Source: Anticarsia gemmatalis (taxonomy: Eukaryota; Arthropoda; Insecta; Lepidoptera; Erebidae). Taken from it: 64,000 bases of DNA. Below, in pieces: positions 14,001 through 29,000 of this stretch (position 1 is its first letter; every line of letters starts with the position of its first letter). Under the pieces are notes generated by a model. The model searched no databases and was not told where the DNA came from. It was given only the letters and a program-made list of their open reading frames with translations. The stretch covers positions 11,346,001-11,410,000 of the forward strand of contig NC_134753.1 in the NCBI RefSeq assembly GCF_050436995.1, read 5' to 3'. The position numbers were made by a program, and so were the translations under genes.

Positions 14001-17000
14001 TTATGAACTCCGCCAAAGAGCTTCAGATTGACCTTACATTCATTTAACACAATGTATAATGTCAATCAATTGACATACAAACAAATTGAAGTCGTTACTT
14101 ACAATTACATAATTTATAACAAAATCATAATGAAATTATGAATACAAAAGTCTGTCTGTCTTTTCAGTTTTCGCGGTTAAACTACTGAACTGATTTTTAT
14201 GAAATTTAACTTGGAGATAGTTGAAGACTTGAGGTAAAACAATGTCAATGCTTTTTAAAGTACAATGTAGACTACTACATTGTACTTTTAAAATCATCCA
14301 CAAAGCTGTTGAAATAGGGGACAAAAGTAACCGCGTATCAACTAGTGTAATTTAAATTGATAGTTATTGAGATTTGACAAGTAATCGCGAATGCATCAAG
14401 ATTGCGGTTTCATGCAATCGTTGGATAACCGCAATTCAAAAGAAGTGATGATCGGTGATCACCTTGATTGACACCATATCGGTAATCATTAGTACTTATA
14501 TTACATCAGTGTCTGTGATACATTCACTTTAATCGAGTTGAACTTATGACCTAGACCAATTGTCGCCTACGTCGATTAGTTTCAGGATCTACGGTTACTT
14601 GCTGATTTATTTGCAACAACATTTATTTTTAGCGCCTTTATTTATTCAAAGAAAGAAGGGAATAGTTTAGGTGATGTAATCATTATATTTGTAGCTGCAG
14701 TGGTACTTATTGAAAAATATATACTCTTTCTTATAATTAATAAGACAGTGACAATGTAACATTGGTAGTCTCTTATAATTTATAAAAACGTGAGTTCTAA
14801 GAAACCAACAAACAAAGGCCAGTTTCCCACAGACAACCCTTCTCCCGAAACAAGAATCGAATCCGCATTTGAGTGGTTATGATAGAATTCAATTCGAAAT
14901 CGTTTGGTGACCAAGAAAACAAGCTCACTTATCATGCTATAAAATATTTAATTATTCAATAGTTTAACTAAATCCCAGCCTAAAGTAATAATTATTAAGA
15001 ACAATCTTCCAAATTACATGCTTTTAATGTAACGACTTTCGGTTTCATTTATCGTAACAGTTTTACTCCACATTATAACATGAATGTGTAATTTTACACT
15101 AACGTGTGTAATAACAGGTTGTTATAATATAATCACGTGGTAACTATGATGTTTCTCATTACTTTTATTGATAATATAACTAGCTTACTACTTCGCTTGC
15201 GTCTAAACTTTCAACACCTATTTCATTAGGAGTTGATTTTAAAAAAGGGTTATTTTCGATTCCGGGTATTAATTTATAAAAATAAACTTTACCCTCGAAT
15301 GTCCCACTGCTGGGCAAGGTTCTCCCCCGTAATGAGGGATGAGTCCACCACGCTGGCATTAATTTATATCTATACTTACTTAATTTTATTAACATCGATT
15401 TAGCAATTATACAGTAAACGGGTCACAAATGGACAGGCAAAAAGTCGAATTCCAAAACTCCATTATAAGTGACTAGCTGACCCGCGCAACTTCGCTTGCG
15501 TCACATAAGAGAGAATCGGACGTAATTTTACCCATTTTTGTAACATTTTTACTGGTACTCTGCCCCTTTAGGTCGCGGCGTGATGATATATAGCCTATAG
15601 CCTTCCTCGGTAAATAGGCTACCTAACAGTGAAATAATTTTTCAAATCGGACAAGTAGTTCCTGAGATTAGCGCGTTCAAACAAACAAACTCTTCAGCTT
15701 TATAATATTAGTATAGATAGGTACGTAATATTATTTCTTCCGCTATAATATTGCAGGCTTAGAATTTTGATAAAAATATTCTTATTTTCACTATATTCCA
15801 ACAATACTTCACAGAAAGTAAAACAAGCGTACTCATTACTTAGTTGTTACGTCACAACCGTCAGTTAAGTTAATGACCATGATTTGTGGGCTGTGGGTAG
15901 TGCGCTCTCGATGCGGCTCAGCTGTGCTTGACCGATTTCTACTAATTTGGTATCGAGTATTGTGGAATGTTATATCAACTGTTTGTTTATGAGGGCATAT
16001 ATTTTCATAGACGGTTTGATTTGTTGATGATAAGTGCCGGATATCCGACGACTAAGGTAGTAATAAATCAAAGCTCCTCTTCTATAATCTAGAATATTTA
16101 TGGTCGCAACATCTTCTGTACGAGTATATTAATTTTACATTTGAATCTTATTCAGCACAATGACAACACTCCTTGAAAATATGCTTGAGGTGCTGACAGA
16201 CGACAGTTTTTGAAATAAAATACCGAGGTATTTAAAGCTGTTCGATAGCTGATTAAAGATTGGTCGGAAATTGTTTCCTAAAAGTTTTGACAAGACTTTA
16301 ATAGTCAACATAACTTTTGAAAGATAAAACCTGAAAACTATAGTACCAAAAATGTTTATTATCAACTTGTGTGTTGTAAAATAATTCACAATCTACAAAA
16401 TTACCATGCTCACCTTCGGTACATCTCGGTGAGCAATAACCCTCTTAATTTCGAGCCCAAGGCGATCACCTATGACTTTTCCAAATTATTTGCCTATTAA
16501 AATTTAATTATTATTTGCTGTACGTAATAATGATGAGTTAATGAGCAAATTAAAGATGAAGGATGAATATGTTTTCTATAAAAAAAATGCTATAAAGTGT
16601 GGGAACAAGAACTTGGACCGATTCAAAGCCGCACTTGGTCAGCTTGGTGGAGTCATCGCCATACTCCTCCCTTATTCCAGAAAGAATCTCTTATCTAACA
16701 ATAGCACAGAATTGGATGATATTATAGACATTCTATACTCAGCTTTCCCTATATCTGTTGACAAAACAAATATAAGTCATATTTAAGTTTCTTATCAACA
16801 CTAAAGTACTGTCTCAAGTATCTCAAGTGTTGTCAAACCACGCTCCTATAACTCAATCAATATTTAGTTTGACGTACTCTTTAAATACCTGTCGAAAGTA
16901 CAAGTATTCGACCTTGAGTTACTGACCTTAGTTCTGTTGGCGGAAGTGTGTATGTCAAGTGGAAATATTATATAAGTAAATAGACAAAAGAATGATGATG

Positions 17001-20000
17001 AAACTTTTAAAGTCTTGAAGTTATAAATAATTTTGTCTAAACGTCTTACGCTACTTATGTCATCGAAAGGTCTTACTAATTACGTAAAATTATTAACGGC
17101 TTTTTTAAAAGGAGGCCTTTTGAAAGACAACAGAAGTGTTGCTGTAAAATACAGTAAATTTAGGCTAGTTTCGTATTTTATGAATAAGTTTAGAGTCAGA
17201 TAATTTATCTTCTGCTAAATAATGTGACAGTAACTGTCAAAATTGCATCGCATAAGCTATCTCATAGATGTATACAAATTGTGAAACCGGGCCTTAGTGT
17301 CCTTACGGTCCTTATTAATTTTAAAAGTATTTAATGTGATATTTATATTAATCAAAATCATTCACAAATGCAAAGTTATGTAAACACGTTATCTATAGCT
17401 TTAGTATTATGGAATGTTTACCCAAATAATCAATATTCCTAAAAAAACATAATGTATTTAAAACTTCTTATACCGTTAGGTAAAATAAAGTAAAAACAAG
17501 TAATCTGATAACAAAATAAAAGTAATTTGAAGCTTAACAGTTACTCTCAAAGTTAAGTCCCTGTCGACCGGCTAGACGTGTTGTCATAAAAATGAAAGAA
17601 GAATAATTAATGACCTTAATTTTTTATTCTCAGCTTTGTGAAAAAGAAAAAAAGGTCCTTTCGCCATTTGATGATTTATAAGTAGCTAATCCTATGCCTT
17701 ATCTTAAAAAATATCGTGTTCGTCTTGATATTTGTAAATTGATTATATAAATAAATAAATAAATATAAATAAATATTGTTGGACAACTCACACACGGTCA
17801 TTTGGTTCCAAACTAAGCAGAGCTTGTACTATGGTAACCAAATAACTGATAAACATACTTATATATTTCTAAATACATACTTATATAGATAAATTGACAA
17901 CCAGGCTCAGAACAAATACTCGTGTTCATCACACAAAGATTTGTCCCGGGTAGGATTCGAACCCACCACACGCGGCACTACGGTTGTTGCGGCGAGGTGA
18001 CCGCTTAAACCACTGCGCCAAACGTGCAGTTATAGTTAGTTATATATATGTATATAGTTTGTTTGGTCTGTTTTTTAGTCAGTCTGCTGTTAAAGTTCCA
18101 AGTCGTCACCTATTTTTAGACAGTTAACGCCAACTTTTGGTTAACTTAACCTTTGTACCTGTAGTACATGTTTGTCAAATAACATAATATTTATTTTTAA
18201 GGCGTTACTGTCCTCTGCTGGGCAAGTGTCTCCTTTCAAACAGGGGACGATAACCGAGTGGTATAAGTTGGATCCGTGGTAAGTGGTCCACAGTTTGAAG
18301 CGAATTTACTTAGTAAAGTTAAAATAATCTTAACATATAAACATAGATACAATAATATTACATTCGTTATGTACGTATTGCAATAACTTGATGATTAAGA
18401 CCACACATAAAACGTATGTGTAATAAATTATTGTAAAGTTCAAATGTTATGGTATTTGGAACAACTTCAACTGTTATCGCAACGATATTTTTATACAACG
18501 AATGCTTTCAATTACGTGTTACTGATAAAATGTACAATCGGTATTTTGATGAAAGTTAGTCGAATGAAAGAATGATTATGTCAAACTCTTTTTTTTGTGC
18601 CCGATTTCTTGTAATTTACATTTCAAAAACGGCTTAGTTGCTCAGTAACCTTTTGCTCTGTGCATCCTGATAAAATACTTTGTTTCAGTATGCCAATAGC
18701 AACTGCAACATTTCAGTGGATTGAAGCTCTACTCAATGTTAAAGCTAAGTGTCACAGAAACTTTACGCTAACAAACAAATAAAGATGAGATGGCCTTTAA
18801 ATTAAGGTATCGCAGACATAATGCAATACTTACTGGAGCTTACACCGATGGAATAGATCGGTGTAAGCTCCAGTAAGTAAATATCATTGTAATGCAGTAT
18901 TCGCATTGTTTAATTCAAATAATACGTAACAGGAGTTGTAGCAAACACGTCCGGAATTTAGGTCAGTTTGTGAATGCCGCCGATTCAATCTGGTCGAAAC
19001 ATCGAGCTGTTCAGAATAATTCAACACGATTTATTCGTGTTCTGTTGTATTTCACTCTGTCTATTTACAACTTTAAATAATTGTACAGTGAAAGAACTAC
19101 ATATAATTCTTTTTGATTTTTATAGCATCCATAATTTAGAAACGGTTTCAAACAGTTCGCAAGGTTACAAAATAAGTGCTTTATTTTTCACAACAATTTG
19201 CTATATTTATATCATTATCGTATATTTCGTATCCAATACGCTTCAATAGTTTATGGATTATTTACTCCTGCCAAGTGGTGATATTTTTCTTGTTTCGTTT
19301 GTTTATCGAGTTTACTCGTTTTAAACGGTGATAAACCCACACACCATCATTTTTCTTGCGGTTTTTTTAACCTACCAAACCCCTAACATTGTCTAGTATA
19401 ACATATAAAAAGTAATACAAACTCCCTATATCATCAATACTACCTTAAACTACCATATACTTGCAGTGATCCGTTACACAACCGATACATAAAGACAGTA
19501 CACAGTTCCGCATAAGTACATTAGCTGCTAAGCCCCGAGCCACCGCTGAGTGGCTCTGACTAATGGTCTGTGGCTTCGTTCCGCCGAGAGTAATGCAAAT
19601 TGGCCGCGCACTAACGAGGATTAAAGGCTTATCTAGTTCAAGTTTGTAGTCATCACGGGTGCTGATGTTTTGGTGGAATTTTAACGATTTTTTAAAGAGT
19701 AGGGTATTTTTCGGTTATTAGTACAAGTAGTATCTTTTCTTACGTGCATTGCTATAGAGATTTGCACAATTATGAGTCTATACAAAATAATAATTTACTT
19801 GAAACTTTTAAAATATACCGTTATAAAAAAATATGCTAAAAAACTCGCTTTTGCAAAATTACTGACAAAATAGCAGTTACAAATGCACTCGTTCATTTTC
19901 ATTCGCTCACTCCAGACATTTGGTAACTAACCGTATTTCTCACGTGACTGCTACATAAAATAGCGTCACGTTCAAGCCTTGACATTATCGCGAGTCCGTT

Positions 20001-23000
20001 CTCCGTCTGAGACATTTAACAACTGAGCGATTTGCTTTATTTCCTTAGAATATTTGTTACTTTTATATCTTACTTCCTTTTATAACAGAAAGTTTTTTTA
20101 AGACGCCCTTTTTTGGGTAAATATTTGAAAGTAGAGTGAGGATATTTCGACGAAAGGAAGCAATGTAAAGAGAACGGCAGACGATTAATAAAATTATCGT
20201 TTCAATAAACAATCTCTAACAAGAAATAGGCCTGCTATACAAGCTAATAATAATCACGAATAACTTGTGGATAGAAAAGTAAATTGATAAATTGCTCAAG
20301 ACTCTCGTTTATAAACGATAAAGACAATACGATAATATCAGAAGACGTAGTCTAGGTACAGAAGAAGAGATTGTTTTGAATAACTTAGACATTATTTTAA
20401 TAATAATGTTCTTGCAGGTATATGGTATATAAATAATGATTATATCATTATACAATCGAAAGGTCAAGTTAAGAGTTTGATAATAAAGGCATAATATTTA
20501 GAATTCGCTGTAGTATTTATATTTCAAACTATTATATTATAAACTAAGATTTAGCTTACCACATCTCAATTTATGTCCTTATTTTTTAAGATAAGAAAAT
20601 AGGGAAAACATATTTTACTGGCTTTTTAAAACTGATAAATAATTTCAAATTTTTGTTGACTTAACGAACGATACTAGATTAAAATTACAATCCACAACGT
20701 CCTATCCTTCTAAGAAGTTTAGTAATAGATAAATAATTGCAACGCAACTAACTATCCTACCAAAAGGCGTGTTTTGAATAGTTCAGATCAAATTAGTTGC
20801 ACTTTACATAAGATGTTTTAAAAGTTCACTCAAAGAGTGAAGGTAATAAAATGTCATTTAGCATTGTAACAAGACGTGAAATGCATTAAGATCACTTACA
20901 TAACAACGTTAAAACGATCACTGAAGTTCTCGACTCTCAGAAACAAATTATTGGTGAAGTGTCGCATTGCGTAAAAACGTTCCCTAGTCGTTTGGCGATG
21001 GGACTTGGTTCTTACTTTACGTTTACTCGAGTAAAGGATTTAAGGTTAAACATGTATGGGTATATTTATTTAACTCTCAGAGTCTCGGCTATCAAGAAAA
21101 TATGTTTTATTTCAAACACTATCTTAACAAAAAGATGTTATCAATAATAATTTTCTGTTTCTGTAATTAAAGTGGTTAAATATCTATAAATTACTATTTT
21201 ATAGTCTTAAAAACACCACCGTCTTTGCAATTCCCCAAACAATGTTGCAATCTACGATTTTATGACCACTTTTAGAATGCGAGCGCCAAATATCCCAAGA
21301 AGCGATAAAACATAAACAATTAGCACCTATCATGATTGCTACTAACTACTAACAGCTTACGTTTGGCAACGAGTATGAGAAATACAGCATGCTAAAAGTC
21401 CGCAAGAACTCTCGATGATTCTCAAATAATATTCAATATTTATTTGCAACGACTGTTCTAGCAAACGATTGTTTAAGAATTGATGTAGACTGTTGTCATG
21501 GGAACAACACACGTCAACTCAATTTCGCGATAATGGCCTGTCAATTAGCTAGGCTGGCTCAATAAAAAGACTTATGGCCAATTTCTAAGCTTATGAATAA
21601 GAGCTGCTTAATAATAACGACATGACGACGAAATGTATTACAATACCTGTCAAAATCCTTGAATCTTCATATTCAAATCCATCTAATAAGCTTTCTAATA
21701 CTTGTATAGAAATTGTATGCAAGTAGAATATACAGCCTAATTATATACTATCGGAACACTCTCGATTTAAAACAATATAAAACAATATACCTACTTGCTT
21801 AAGACGCCTTAATGCAGCATTCTCTAACAATTGCTACCATAAAATAAACAACGTTTAAACAATTTAAAATATTTCCAAGCAAGTAAGTTACATGGAAATT
21901 GAATACTGCACAGGAATCAAACATACGTACGTGACACGACTGTACAATGAACCACTAAGCTCCGTGGTTTAAAATTGTGAAGCTTGCAACTGACGTCTAT
22001 TGGAATTTTATTGTGCTGTATAAATTGGTTACTTTGTCATACGAAGTATTATGTTTTATAAAAGTGCATTTCGTATGTAAAATTTCACTTTAGTGGTTTG
22101 ATAAATGTGATTTGATGCAATAAACTGCAACATCTACGTAATTTTGATTAATATTAAAAGGATAAAACGTTTATAAATAGACGAAGATTTTTGAAGGCTT
22201 CCGTATTTACGCGTTTTCCTTCTTTTAGCTCTATATATTGTTCATTTATTCAATAACAACATTTTACAATTGTGTCTGAAATAGTGTACATAAAAAATAG
22301 TAAAAAAATAATAATCTAGTAATAACGATTTTAAACAATTCAAATTATTAATAATAATACATATTCTATTTATTTCATTAATCCAGTTTCAAAACATAAT
22401 TATTATTAAAATCGTACTGCAGTAATACAGTGGAGCGCTATGTCGCTATAAAACCAATCTTATCTAGAGACCAACTACCTATATAATATGGTGTCAATGT
22501 GCAATATAAAAGTCGTCTAATGAGTAAAAACACTTTTTCAACAGAAACTGTTTCAGTTTATTTTTGAAAACATGTGGACTGTCAATAACCTTCAGTTCTA
22601 TTGGCAAACAATTAAATAGTTTGATTGCTTGATATCTACAAGAATGTCTCACAATGTTTAGTTTAGGTTGAAATGGAACTCCAAGATCTTTCCTTCTCGT
22701 ATTTAATCTAATTGTTTTCTCCTCCTCTGATTCATATTTATGTCTGTGTGTGACAATATCCATCAAAACTATCAGAATGTAAAGACTAGGAAGTGTTAGG
22801 ATTTGGAGCTCGCAAAAGTGTTCCTTGCATGATTCCCAAGGAGGAATTCTTACCATGGTGCGGATTGCTCTTTTTTGGCCGATGAATGCTTTTTGCATGT
22901 TGTATTGATAGCTATTCCCCCAAAATCTTACGCTGTACCTAAGTTTAGACTCAACAAGAGCATAATAAACCAACTTGAGATGCTCAATATCGACCTCATC

Positions 23001-26000
23001 TCTCAAACTTCTAATAGCGAAACAAGCAGAATTTATAGTACTTTCTATAGAATTAATTTCACTCTTCCAATTTAGAAATTCATCAATATGGATATAAATA
23101 TAGGTATGATCGAAGGATTCAAAGTTTAGCTTTACTCAAATCGAAAAAGTGAGTTATTTATTTATCCTTTATCCTACGGTTAATAGTCAACCGATAAGGA
23201 TGGATAAACTAGAAGTATATTATTTGGTCACCCGAATGTACGCGTAGAACTTCTGTGTCAAAGGTTGCTTAACATACTGATCGTTTTCCGAACAGCAGTA
23301 CGAGCTTAACAATTAAACTATCGTTTGTGTATTGCATAAAATAGATTACGCGTATTTCATCATGTCGTGACATTTTGCTTCGTCTGTGTTTACCACATCG
23401 ATTTGTCCGGCATAACGTTAAAGGAATATGCAATTTGCGAGTTGCTGAAACCACTCTTAGCTGCACTTAGAATACAAATGGTTGCTGAATTGGTTGCTCT
23501 AACCGCAATTGATGGTCCTTTGAGATTAATTTTGTTTTCCGTTGATGTAATCTCAATCTGAACGTCTGGGATAAGGGCCTATTTCGTGGTTTACATAAGC
23601 GTCGGATAACTGGAAGATAAAGTGGCAGCTAATATATGAAAACAACTGTCATAATCCTACCTGATAAGCTAAACGTTACTTATAAAAAAATGCTTAGGTA
23701 TTTTTTTATAAATTTACTACTAGAGCGAATTAACTGTAGATCTGAACCATCCTTTAAGTAGTTAGTAAGTAGTAGCTGGTGAGGTATTGATCAGTAAACC
23801 TATTCATATTTTATTTTCACGGTAGCTAACTATCTATTTTTATGCAATCGATCTATAGTACCACCAATTCTCTTGAAATCCTTGGATTCCTTTCTCAGAA
23901 AGAATGCGGCTTTGTTGTAGTTTAGCTTTGTAAGTTTTTTTGTTAATGAAGATCCCCTAACTAGCAGTGACAGTCAGAGATTTGTACATGCGCCTTCCAC
24001 GAAAGTTGTCGAGGGTTCGAACCTGACGCAATGATTCTCTGTGGGAATAACTAAAATAAAACTGGAATTTGTATAGCTACGTTCACTCTGTACTTACGTT
24101 TCAATACTCGTAATTTAAAAGTTGATTTTTCCAGTACTTTTTATCTGGTTTGTGAAGGTCGCAAAAATATTAAAATAATAAAACGAATTTGCATTTTAAA
24201 TATGTTTATTTTACTATTTTTATTTTTAGGTCAGAATTGTGTGCTACATTTGTTTTGAGAACTAGTTTTTAGATTAGAAATGTTGAATGCCAACCACATT
24301 TTTTTATTCTAATAAGTTAGCAACCCAATCTATTTTATTGTATTATTCTGAACACTCTCATCTGCATTCGTAAAAAAATATATATCGTTGACTAGATATA
24401 TTTCTTAATTTGTTAAAATTATTTATTTTTTCACTAAACTATATTTTTTAATTGTTAATATTTGGTATGAGGTTTCAAATCCATGCTAACATTACAAATG
24501 AAAAACATATCTTACTGTATGTGTAACGCCTTAACCTTTAACCCGATTCCGATAAAATTTGGCTGAATAGGTAGCAGCTGTATATAAAAGGTACCATTTT
24601 TTTATCTAAAAATGCATTTGACCTGGAAGCTTGGAAGAAGCTAAAATAGCACATACCTCTTTAACTCTCTGTAGCAGCGGCTCCAACCAATGCGTGTTGC
24701 ACTCCACGTGTGAGTCCAGGAAGGTGAGCACGGGAGCCGTGGCGGCGTCAGCTCCCCTCACCCTGGACCTCATCAGACCCTCGCGCTTGGAGTTACGTAT
24801 CACCTTCACTTTGCGAATCGCGCGGAGAGCTGCACCGTCTTCCGCTGTGAACAAAATTAACTATTTAGATCCTCTTTAACAATTTTTTATATTTATCAGA
24901 TAGGTTATCAGATGGATCATTGTTAGTTGTTTTCATACATTTGTTTTGCATACGTTATTTTGTAGATAGGTTATCGTAAATGCAAACTGTAAAAGTGGCC
25001 TTTGGCATTTTGTAAGTTTGCAATGGGAACTTCTAGAAAGTAAGTTTTTGAGGAAACAATTAATATATTTTGTGTAATATCTAAATTCTTTAGTATGTTT
25101 AATGACTGAACTTTCCTTTTATATCTATCAGATAATAAAATTGCGACAAACCCGACTGCAAGGCTATTTATTGTTTTCGCGCAAATCTTTGCCGAATGAC
25201 AATCATTCGGGTTTTTCTGATTAAAATAAGAATTTCTATTTTTATTGTATTTATCTGTATTATTAGGTTTTTTTTTGGATGGTAGCTTTATTCACGTCCT
25301 GAGCCTGGTCGTTAATGTATCTATTATATAATTATGCATTTTTAAGTATATAAATATGTACATATATTAGTTATTTGATTATCATAGTACCAGCTCGGTT
25401 TCGTTTGGAATCAAATGGCCGTGTGTGAGTTGTCCAATAATATTTATTTATTTATTTATTCTAACGATTGTTTTGTTATTTACAAACACGTACCAATGGA
25501 TGATCTATTCATTACGAGTGACCATGTAATCGTTAGTAGATAATAATGATAGACATTGATACGTCGCTCATTTATGTAACTAATAGTACAATGTTAATGT
25601 ATTATTATGTACACTGTATTTTATTGTTATGGACCAATTGTGGATATTGTATTGTGTTGATTGTCAGTCATTGATGAAATTATTTAATCTGATTATTAAT
25701 TTGTATTGGGATATCGTAATTTTGAATGTTTTAATAATTAGTACTGCATTAACTGCACAGAAATCGTGACCTATACTATAGGCCCCGATTTCATACAACT
25801 ATCGACTTTCAAAATCTGATTTGCGAGAGATCTAATCACCGCCGCTAGCGGAAGCCGTAGAAAATATTTTTGCAGTACATTTAAATTTTAAACTCTCGAA
25901 AACTCTTTCGTTAATGAAAATTACCAAAAAAGGATTGCCAGAAGTAGTCCCCAAAATTATTTCCAATGTGCTATACGGTATTGAATAATCTATTATCGCT

Positions 26001-29000
26001 ATCTAATAGCGTTTACAAACAAAACCTCGAAATAGTCTCCCAAAAGCCTCTATTATCGTGTTTATCCCGACACCGTGCGTGCTCAATTTCAAACCTTTCG
26101 GCGGTACGGTGTACACACAATGACATTTACTTTTATATTTTTAACTTTATTTACTAATGGTATTATAACTGTTATTTTCTTTTCAACTATTCATAAATCT
26201 CTAAAGAGCAATTTTTTAAAACTTTTATTTTGGAATTCTTAAGTAAAATAATGTTATTTTATTAGTATTTGAAGAAAATATCGTTATTTTTGAAAATTTC
26301 TTCACTTTATTCAATTTTTTTTTGATTTGTCAAATTAATATTTAGTCGTTATACTATATTACAACAGTTGATTTAAAATGACAAATTTAATTTAAGATGG
26401 ACGGCCAATACTTCCAAAAACACAAGAAGATACGATTAAAAATATAACAAATCTACAATTATAAAAAGTTGAGCATACAAACTAAGAAAATACTGTAAAG
26501 TTTCAAACAGACGTCGGAAAATAGAGTCCAAGCATTACATTAAAACTTTGCCATTGGAGTTTACCGAAGAAGGGGAAGAAGGGGGAACGGTGTAAGTAGA
26601 CACTAAAAATTCAGTTCAAAAGAAACTTGCAACGTTGAACGTTTAAATATTGAGAGTGGAAGGTAAACTTTAGTTGCGGATATCCGTATTACTTGGCTTG
26701 TAAGATATTCAGTCGACGTGCAAATATTTGGAGCTGCACGGAATTGAAATCTGAGGATTCAGAAAGCGATGCATGTTTGGTTGCTTGCTTGATAATTAGG
26801 TCGTTTATTACTAAAATAATAATAGTTACAAAAGCTAGGCACCTACACTTATCTATTTTATGAACAGGGTTTAATATTCACTCATACCATTATAGTAATG
26901 TAAATGCAGTATTTTGTTTATTAAGATTTATTGGTAAACCGATTCTAATAAAAAAGGGGATAAAAATCAGATAAAGGCTATTTCTTTATAGAAAACCATT
27001 ACCAAAGAGGCTGTAATAGTGATGAAAAGCATAGTTATACAAGCAAGTAAAGCCGCAAATTCAGCTTTATGTAGTAATATTTATTGAACTGAAATGCAAA
27101 TTTCATTGCATTGTATTAATTTCCACGATCCTCAATACGCATATTTCATTTGCAAGTGTCAATTTGTGAAACAATTCACTATTTAAATAAATTATATCGT
27201 AGCAGTTTCACAATCCATTGTGCGAAACGAAAACGAAATGAAATAGTGCCATTGTTTTCTTAATTGTGCGAACAAATTGTTTTTTTTTTGCGAATTTAAT
27301 AAGAAGTCAAAACAATACTTTTTTGATATTTTATTACTGTTACTGTAATAATGCCCAATTTCACAAAAAAAAAATATTTTCGCGTTGCTAGGCAACCGCT
27401 ACTTTCAGGGACTTTTAAGCTATACGTCTACACTAAGAAACGAATACAACAAATCCTTACAGCCCGAATTCAACCAGAATTGATCCGATGGACGTGTAGC
27501 ATTAGGCTAATTTGTAGGCTCGGCTCAGCGTACGTATACAAGGTTAACGATGGTGCTCTATGGGATACTGGACAGTGACGTTGACATGTGCCTCAAATAC
27601 GCGAAGTAGCCCGCGACTGATCAATATAGCGTAAGAGGAAAGGAAGCCTTAAGCTTAAGTTATAAAGCTATGTTAGTTTAAGTAGTACTCTAGTTAGAGT
27701 TCGGAAGTATAAAGCTATATTTCCACCAAGTTCTTGGCAAGGCGGGCTTTGTACTTAGTATCTATGTATGACAAGGCTTGTGAAATATGTTCGAGAAGCT
27801 TTAGAATGTTCTAGGACTTTAAGTTTTGAACGCATTTGTTAAGTTAGTTGTAAGTTTATTTGTACACGTGTTCCCGTATAGGTTATAGCGTGTCTATTAA
27901 TAAATAATTAGTACACAAATCATTTCGTAACGATATTCTAATTTTGAGTTAGCCATAAAAAACATAATAAAAAAACGTACTGAAAGATACAAAATATAAT
28001 ACTAATTATCACATTCATTACATTATAGTCTAAAAAAATTGTAGAGAGCCTTTTGTGCTAGGTTCGCGAGTGGCTGATGTATATAATATTCATACTTTAG
28101 ATCATCAGTAACCCGCAGGTTTACGCACTCGATAGTGACCTATTTGATACAGCTACATCTTTTTGGAAATACACAGAATTGTTAGCTATAATGTAGATAA
28201 ACCGTGTGTGCCATGGCTCTATACTAAGTTGTTAGACTATAGAAGCAAATTGTAAAAATAATTAAAAAGAAACTGTTATATTGTTTGAAGTAAGAGTCGT
28301 ATTCTTTGTTTGTTAAAAATAATGATCACTTGCTTTGAAGAAAACATCGTGAGGAAACTTAACGTGCCTGAGAGTTCTTTAAAACAGTTCTTAAAGGGAT
28401 GGAAAGGCCCCAACCCTCACTTGGTTAGCTTTGTAACCATAAGGCACACCTCTTTTTTAATTTAGGGGGATACTCTTGCGCAGCAACAGTATCGAATAAA
28501 ATGTAACAAATGCTGCTCCCTTAAATATACAAACGCGCATAGTGTTATCAAGATCTAAAATAATCTGTATACGTTTTTGTCATTGCCATCCCACGTTAAG
28601 AGAGGTAAACCTTTTGGGAATGTTAAAACTATTCAACGTACAACATACCATATATTTGTTTCACTTAGGAATCGAAGCCACGATCCCCGAGGCTATGTTA
28701 ATATGACAACAATTTAGTACTATAGTAATAATAACTACCACCCACGCCGTTAGATGCGGTTTAGTTTTGCAACTTTCATTTTTTATATTTTAATTAGAGA
28801 TCACCTTGGGGGTCACGACTACAATAGGTATTAAAACTTTATTAATATGAAGTAAGAGGTCGGATTAGATACTGCACAAGGACGAGAGACTGAGTATTTT
28901 GAAACCGAACATATTTTTAAATAAAAAAGAAACGACTACATTGATAGGAGACAAATAAAAAATATTTATAAAAGAGCTATGAATTTTTGATTTTAGTGTA

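Larger units (their letters stand above)
7139..24656 (-). other. pgant2: 17.5-kb GALNT intron
   Basis: The intron has a canonical donor (GAG|GTATGT at 24656) and acceptor (CACAG at 7139). It is AT-rich with no coding-like exon that I could find, other than a retrotransposon remnant. It holds an RTE 3' end, SINE copies, several short palindromes and GC-richer islands near 10.45, 12.1 and 19.55 kb. These are listed separately where supportable. No other gene was recognised. Confidence 0.85.

Noticed and set aside
16541..16786. 81-codon plus-strand frame inside the large intron
   Set aside because: No recognised domain, codon use like the flanks, and no splice or polyA support.
17941..18028. 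Possible tRNA gene on the minus strand
   Set aside because: A and B boxes are present, but the sequence continues into a SINE body and ATTT tail shared with another copy, and no acceptor stem closes.
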